The notes below the pieces were generated by a model. The model saw only the letters and a program-made list of their open reading frames with translations, made no database searches and was not told the origin of the DNA. A stretch of 64,000 nucleotides of DNA from contig DASYPQ010000011.1 of assembly GCA_036006425.1 (NCBI GenBank), forward strand, positions 62,001 through 126,000. The letters are read 5' to 3'. The translations under genes were made by a program, and so were the position numbers. The DNA comes from DASYPQ01 sp036006425. Lineage in GTDB: Bacteria; Planctomycetota; UBA1135; GCA-002686595. Shown one piece after another: positions 61,462 through 64,000 of this stretch (its first letter is position 1; each line of letters begins with the position of its first letter).

Positions 61462-62856
61462 TCACAGGCACCAGGTCGTGATCAATCCGTCGGTGCAGTT
61501 GAAGAGCGCGCCACCGGCCGCGGGATCCCGGTACATCATCTGGAATCCCCACACCTGACCCGGGGTGATCTGTCCCCCGAGAGGGAGCGTGTTCAGGTCG
61601 ATCTGATAGTCGACGTCGCCGAACAGGTCGGAGGTCCGCACGGGGTAGACCCGGAAGAACGGATTGGCGATGCAGCGACGGCCGTTTCCGAACGCGACGT
61701 TGATCGTCGTGTTCATCCCGTAGAACGCGAGGCACGTCTTGTTCGGCGGGATGTCCCCGAAGCTGACCAGGTGGAAGTCGTTGTTGGACGTGAAGGTCGA
61801 CCCCGTGTACGAGAGCTGGGCTCCGCCCGGGTTGAAGGAGTTCGGGTTCCCGACGCAGAACGTGGTCGGCGTGGGGCACGGGTCGATCGGGATCGGGAAC
61901 GCGTTCGAGAGCAGGTTGAGCGCGGGCTCCCAGACCAGGACGTTGCCGCTCACGGCTTCGTGCGGGATCGCCACCGTGACCGAGGTCCCCCCGTTCGCCG
62001 ACGGGACGTTGTAGACGACGCCCGGGATCACTCCGGTGTTCTGGGTCGTCCCCGCGGTGAACTTGACGTTGACCGTCGCGGCGAAGTTCGAGCCGAGAAT
62101 CGTCAGCGCCCCGCCCGTGGTGTTCGAGCCGGTGTAGCTCCCGATCACCGGCTTGTTCACGGGTGCCGCGCCGTAGAGCGCGGCGAGGCCGTTGACGTCG
62201 TCCTGCGCGAGCGTCCGCGCGGAGGATCCGTTGCCGCAGATGAACGCGCACATCGTCGGGTTGTTGCCGCAGGTTCCCGGGCAGTTGCCGCTCTGGCTGT
62301 GGTCCATCCCGAGCGCGTGTCCATACTCGTGCGCCGTGACGCCCTGGATGTCGATCTGGCTGCCGCCCGGGATTCCGGGTCCGTCCTGCCAGATCCAGCT
62401 CTCGCAGAAGCTCATGCGCCAGCCGCCCGACGACGGCTCGGTGTACGCGAGCACGCCGCCGGAGCACGCTCCGAGCGGGTCGGCGGCGGACACGGTGTTG
62501 CCGGCGGATCCGCTCGGCGACACTCCCTGCCAGTCCGGATCGAAGTTCTTGTTGATGGTCGTGTTGATCTGCGCGTCGAACGTGTCCGAGGCCCAGGCCT
62601 GCGCGCCCTTCCAGATCGCCAGCGGAGCGCCGAGCGCGCCCGGGTGCGTCGTCTCGGCGACGTTGTTGTCGTTCGCCGTGCTGTCCGCGAAGCTGTTGAA
62701 CACGCGCACGTCGCGCTGGTACCCGTTGCCCGACGTGCTGATGCCGAGGCTGACGCCTCCGAGCAGCACGAAGCCGAGGACGATGCTGGGGGCGGCGACG
62801 ACGCCGATCGCCACGAGGGCGAGTCCGGTGATCGTGTTGCGACGGATGGTCTTCAT
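61462..62856 (-). CDS. Secreted metzincin metalloprotease with IPT/TIG-like and planctomycete C-terminal domains
   Basis: A 464-residue exported protease. The zinc site is 'HEYGHALGMDH' (~175-185), the extended HExxHxxGxxH of metzincins (matrixin type), followed by 'TLAQDDVNGLAALYG', which contains the family's post-site helix. Residues ~235-330 look like an IPT/TIG beta domain ('LTILGSNFAATVNVKFTAGT'). The C-terminal ~120 residues are the Y-R-D-P domain ('GQVWGFQMMYRDPAAGG', 'FGNGRRCIANPFFRV'). GAGGAGG lies before the ATG. It is second of three same-strand genes. Confidence 0.88.
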   Translation of the reverse strand: MKTIRRNTITGLALVAIGVVAAPSIVLGFVLLGGVSLGISTSGNGYQRDVRVFNSFADSTANDNNVAETTHPGALGAPLAIWKGAQAWASDTFDAQINTTINKNFDPDWQGVSPSGSAGNTVSAADPLGACSGGVLAYTEPSSGGWRMSFCESWIWQDGPGIPGGSQIDIQGVTAHEYGHALGMDHSQSGNCPGTCGNNPTMCAFICGNGSSARTLAQDDVNGLAALYGAAPVNKPVIGSYTGSNTTGGALTILGSNFAATVNVKFTAGTTQNTGVIPGVVYNVPSANGGTSVTVAIPHEAVSGNVLVWEPALNLLSNAFPIPIDPCPTPTTFCVGNPNSFNPGGAQLSYTGSTFTSNNDFHLVSFGDIPPNKTCLAFYGMNTTINVAFGNGRRCIANPFFRVYPVRTSDLFGDVDYQIDLNTLPLGGQITPGQVWGFQMMYRDPAAGGALFNCTDGLITTWCL

Positions 62857-62867
62857 GGGGCCCTCCT

Positions 62868-63455
62868 CTATTTCCGCTGCCGCTTGGCGGCGGCCTGGGC
62901 CACGTGGGTCTTCGCGTCGGCGAGCAGCGCGTTGTCCTGGAACGCGAAACCGCCGCCCTTGCCGAGGACGACCTGCCGATCCGCTCCGTTCGTGTCCTTG
63001 AACGAGAGCACGCGGTAGACCTCGGCGTAGGAGTCCACCTGGTAGACGCCCGCGCCGAAGGTCTGCTCCCCGAACCGGCGCAGCGCCAGGAAGAGGAGGA
63101 GCCTGCGATCCTCGCGAATGTCCTCGGAGGACGGCGTGATTGTCGTCGTCGGGCTGCCAGGGCGGACGCCGCCCCGGAAGAAGAAGTGCACGTCGAAATC
63201 GCGTGCGCCGGTGACGAGGGATTCTTCTGCGCGGAAGGTCACGAGGGTCCAGAGCACGGACTCGCCGTTGACCTCCTTCGCCATGCGCTCCTCGATGCTG
63301 ACCACCTTGCCGACCACGACTTCGTCGCCGGCGAGGACCATCTGTTCGTCGAGCGTGCGCGGGATCACGCAGGCGAGGACGATCGGCGCCGCGACGACGA
63401 GCGCGAGCGACGCGAGTGCAAGGGAAAGGAGCAGCTTCCTGTTCGATGTACGCAT
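62868..63455 (-). CDS. Secreted protein of unknown function
   Basis: A 195-residue exported protein. The ATG at 63455 (MRTSNRK) is followed by a signal peptide that ends near 'VLAC', possibly a lipobox. The mature part includes 'MVLAGDEVVVGKVVSIEERM' and 'VLWTLVTFRAEESLVTG', like small beta-barrel domains that recur in planctomycete exoproteins; 'FFRGGVRPG' and 'LLFLALRRFG' follow. It precedes the metzincin gene by 11 bases, so it may be an inhibitor, chaperone or partner of that protease, but that is inference. Confidence 0.68.
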   Translation of the reverse strand: MRTSNRKLLLSLALASLALVVAAPIVLACVIPRTLDEQMVLAGDEVVVGKVVSIEERMAKEVNGESVLWTLVTFRAEESLVTGARDFDVHFFFRGGVRPGSPTTTITPSSEDIREDRRLLLFLALRRFGEQTFGAGVYQVDSYAEVYRVLSFKDTNGADRQVVLGKGGGFAFQDNALLADAKTHVAQAAAKRQRK

Positions 63456-63505
63456 GACGACTTCCTTTTTACGTGCCGGGAGGGAGGGTCTCCGGAGCGC
63501 AACCC

Positions 63506-63534
63506 ATGCTAGGTGACTCGGTCGATTCCGGCAA
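63506..63534 (-). promoter_or_regulatory. Likely promoter of the metzincin operon
   Basis: The minus strand has TTGCCG (63529-63534) and TAGCAT (63506-63511) separated by 17 bases, four of six matches each. Transcription would begin near 63500, 45 bases before the ATG at 63455. Confidence 0.45.
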
Positions 63535-63543
63535 TTCGCGTGA

Positions 63544-63549
63544 TAGGAT
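63544..63549 (+). promoter_or_regulatory. Possible -10 (TAGGAT) of the thioredoxin-like gene
   Basis: TAGGAT lies 20 bases upstream of the ATG at 63570 and resembles the recurring -10-like hexamer. No matching -35 is visible. Confidence 0.3.
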
Positions 63550-63569
63550 CCGCGCACCGGAGGACCTCG

Positions 63570-64000
63570 ATGACGAACATGTCAGTCGCCCTGTTCACGC
63601 TCGTCTGTGCGATCGCTCCCGCTCAGGATCCCGCGGTCGCGCCGCCGCAGCAGCAGAAGAAGCCCGCTCCGATCTACGACGAGCAGGCCGACGCCAAGGC
63701 GGTCGTCGCGTCGGCCGTCGAGCGCGCGAAGAAGGAGAACCGCAGAGTCCTGGTCCAGTGGGGCGCGAACTGGTGCGGATGGTGCCACCGTCTCCACGAC
63801 CTCTGTCGCGCGGACAAGGACCTCGCAAAGGAGCTCCTCTACGAGTACGACGTCGTGCTCGTCGACGTCGGGCGGTTCGACAAGAACATCGATCTCGCCA
63901 CGGGCTACGGCGCGAAACTGAAGGAGACCGGGATCCCGTACCTCACCGTGCTCGACGCGGACGGCAAGGTGCTCGCGAATCAGGACACCGGCGGCTTCGA
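63570..64000 (+). CDS. Secreted thioredoxin-like protein (3' truncated)
   Basis: The window ends inside this gene; 143 residues are visible. The ATG at 63570 has GGAGG six bases upstream. After a signal peptide (AIAPA-Q) and a basic Gln/Lys-rich stretch, 'VLVQWGANWCGWCHRLHD' contains W-C-G-W-C-H (C69 and C72), the active site of thioredoxin-like DUF255/thiol-disulfide proteins. 'GIPYLTVLDADGKVLANQD' gives the cis-Pro and a conserved strand. It should act as an extracytoplasmic reductase or isomerase. Unlike the thioredoxin-fold protein at 38715, it keeps both Cys. Confidence 0.85.
   Translation, partial: MTNMSVALFTLVCAIAPAQDPAVAPPQQQKKPAPIYDEQADAKAVVASAVERAKKENRRVLVQWGANWCGWCHRLHDLCRADKDLAKELLYEYDVVLVDVGRFDKNIDLATGYGAKLKETGIPYLTVLDADGKVLANQDTGGF

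Overview
The window is a high-GC, gene-dense bacterial chromosome segment, almost certainly from a Planctomycetota bacterium. The best evidence is a set of secreted proteins that end in a Cys-rich C-terminal domain of planctomycete type, with a final Y-R-D-P motif. From memory this type is common in large-genome marine lineages such as Saltatorellus and Engelhardtia. Lipoprotein signals, 'W-x-E-E-G-L-A' peptidase-like proteins and many transporters fit this. I see no rRNA, tRNA, CRISPR array, insertion sequence or integrase. Fifty protein genes are called, two of them cut by the window edges. Genes are tightly packed: about ten same-strand neighbours overlap by 1 to 4 bases at the stop/start, and several convergent pairs overlap by 4 to 35 bases.

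Layout. 1-5 kb: the end of a secreted beta-propeller-like protein, an amidohydrolase lipoprotein, the helicase HrpB and an esterase. 5.6-11.7 kb: a beta-carbonic-anhydrase-like protein and two tandem ~920-residue secreted paralogs that look like decayed metallopeptidases with a C-terminal lectin-like domain. 11.6-16 kb: RlmN-like rRNA methylase, fluoride channel, TPR protein, L,D-transpeptidase and a lipoprotein. 15.7-21.7 kb (minus strand): an operon-like run of rhomboid protease, nucleotide-transporter-like protein, POT peptide transporter, Xaa-Pro dipeptidase, cupin and RidA, suggesting peptide uptake and breakdown. 21.7-26 kb: a GH78 alpha-L-rhamnosidase and a methyltransferase. 25.9-30.2 kb (minus): a small helical protein, a zinc-hook SMC/Rad50-like ATPase, a PD-(D/E)XK-like protein and an MFS transporter. 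30.2-37.3 kb: YbaL-like antiporter without its regulatory half, group II PLP decarboxylase, RhlE-type helicase with a long leader and a His-rich tail, LigB-type dioxygenase, and a sulfatase-like lipoprotein without the usual Cys.

37.3-51.2 kb is rich in exported proteins: an HExxH peptidase, a thioredoxin-fold protein, an S53 peptidase, a GAF protein, a YfhO-like membrane protein, a PPC-domain protein, a protein with a GspG-like C-terminus and a large Cys-rich protein. 51.3-55.2 kb is a three-gene unit of a B12-type radical SAM enzyme, a GT-C glycosyltransferase-like protein and a second radical SAM enzyme. The end holds a GspE-N-like protein, an M28 peptidase with two PDZ domains, small secreted proteins, a membrane/TPR protein, a metzincin, a hypothetical secreted protein and the start of a WCGWC thioredoxin-like protein.

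Four points deserve most attention: the shared C-terminal Y-R-D-P domain on five otherwise unrelated secreted proteins; the ATPase/nuclease-like cassette at 27.2-30.2 kb; the double radical SAM plus glycosyltransferase operon at 51.3-55.2 kb; and the pair of degenerate peptidase paralogs at 6.1-11.7 kb. A recurring TAGGAT/TAGCAT hexamer upstream of genes probably marks the main -10 element.
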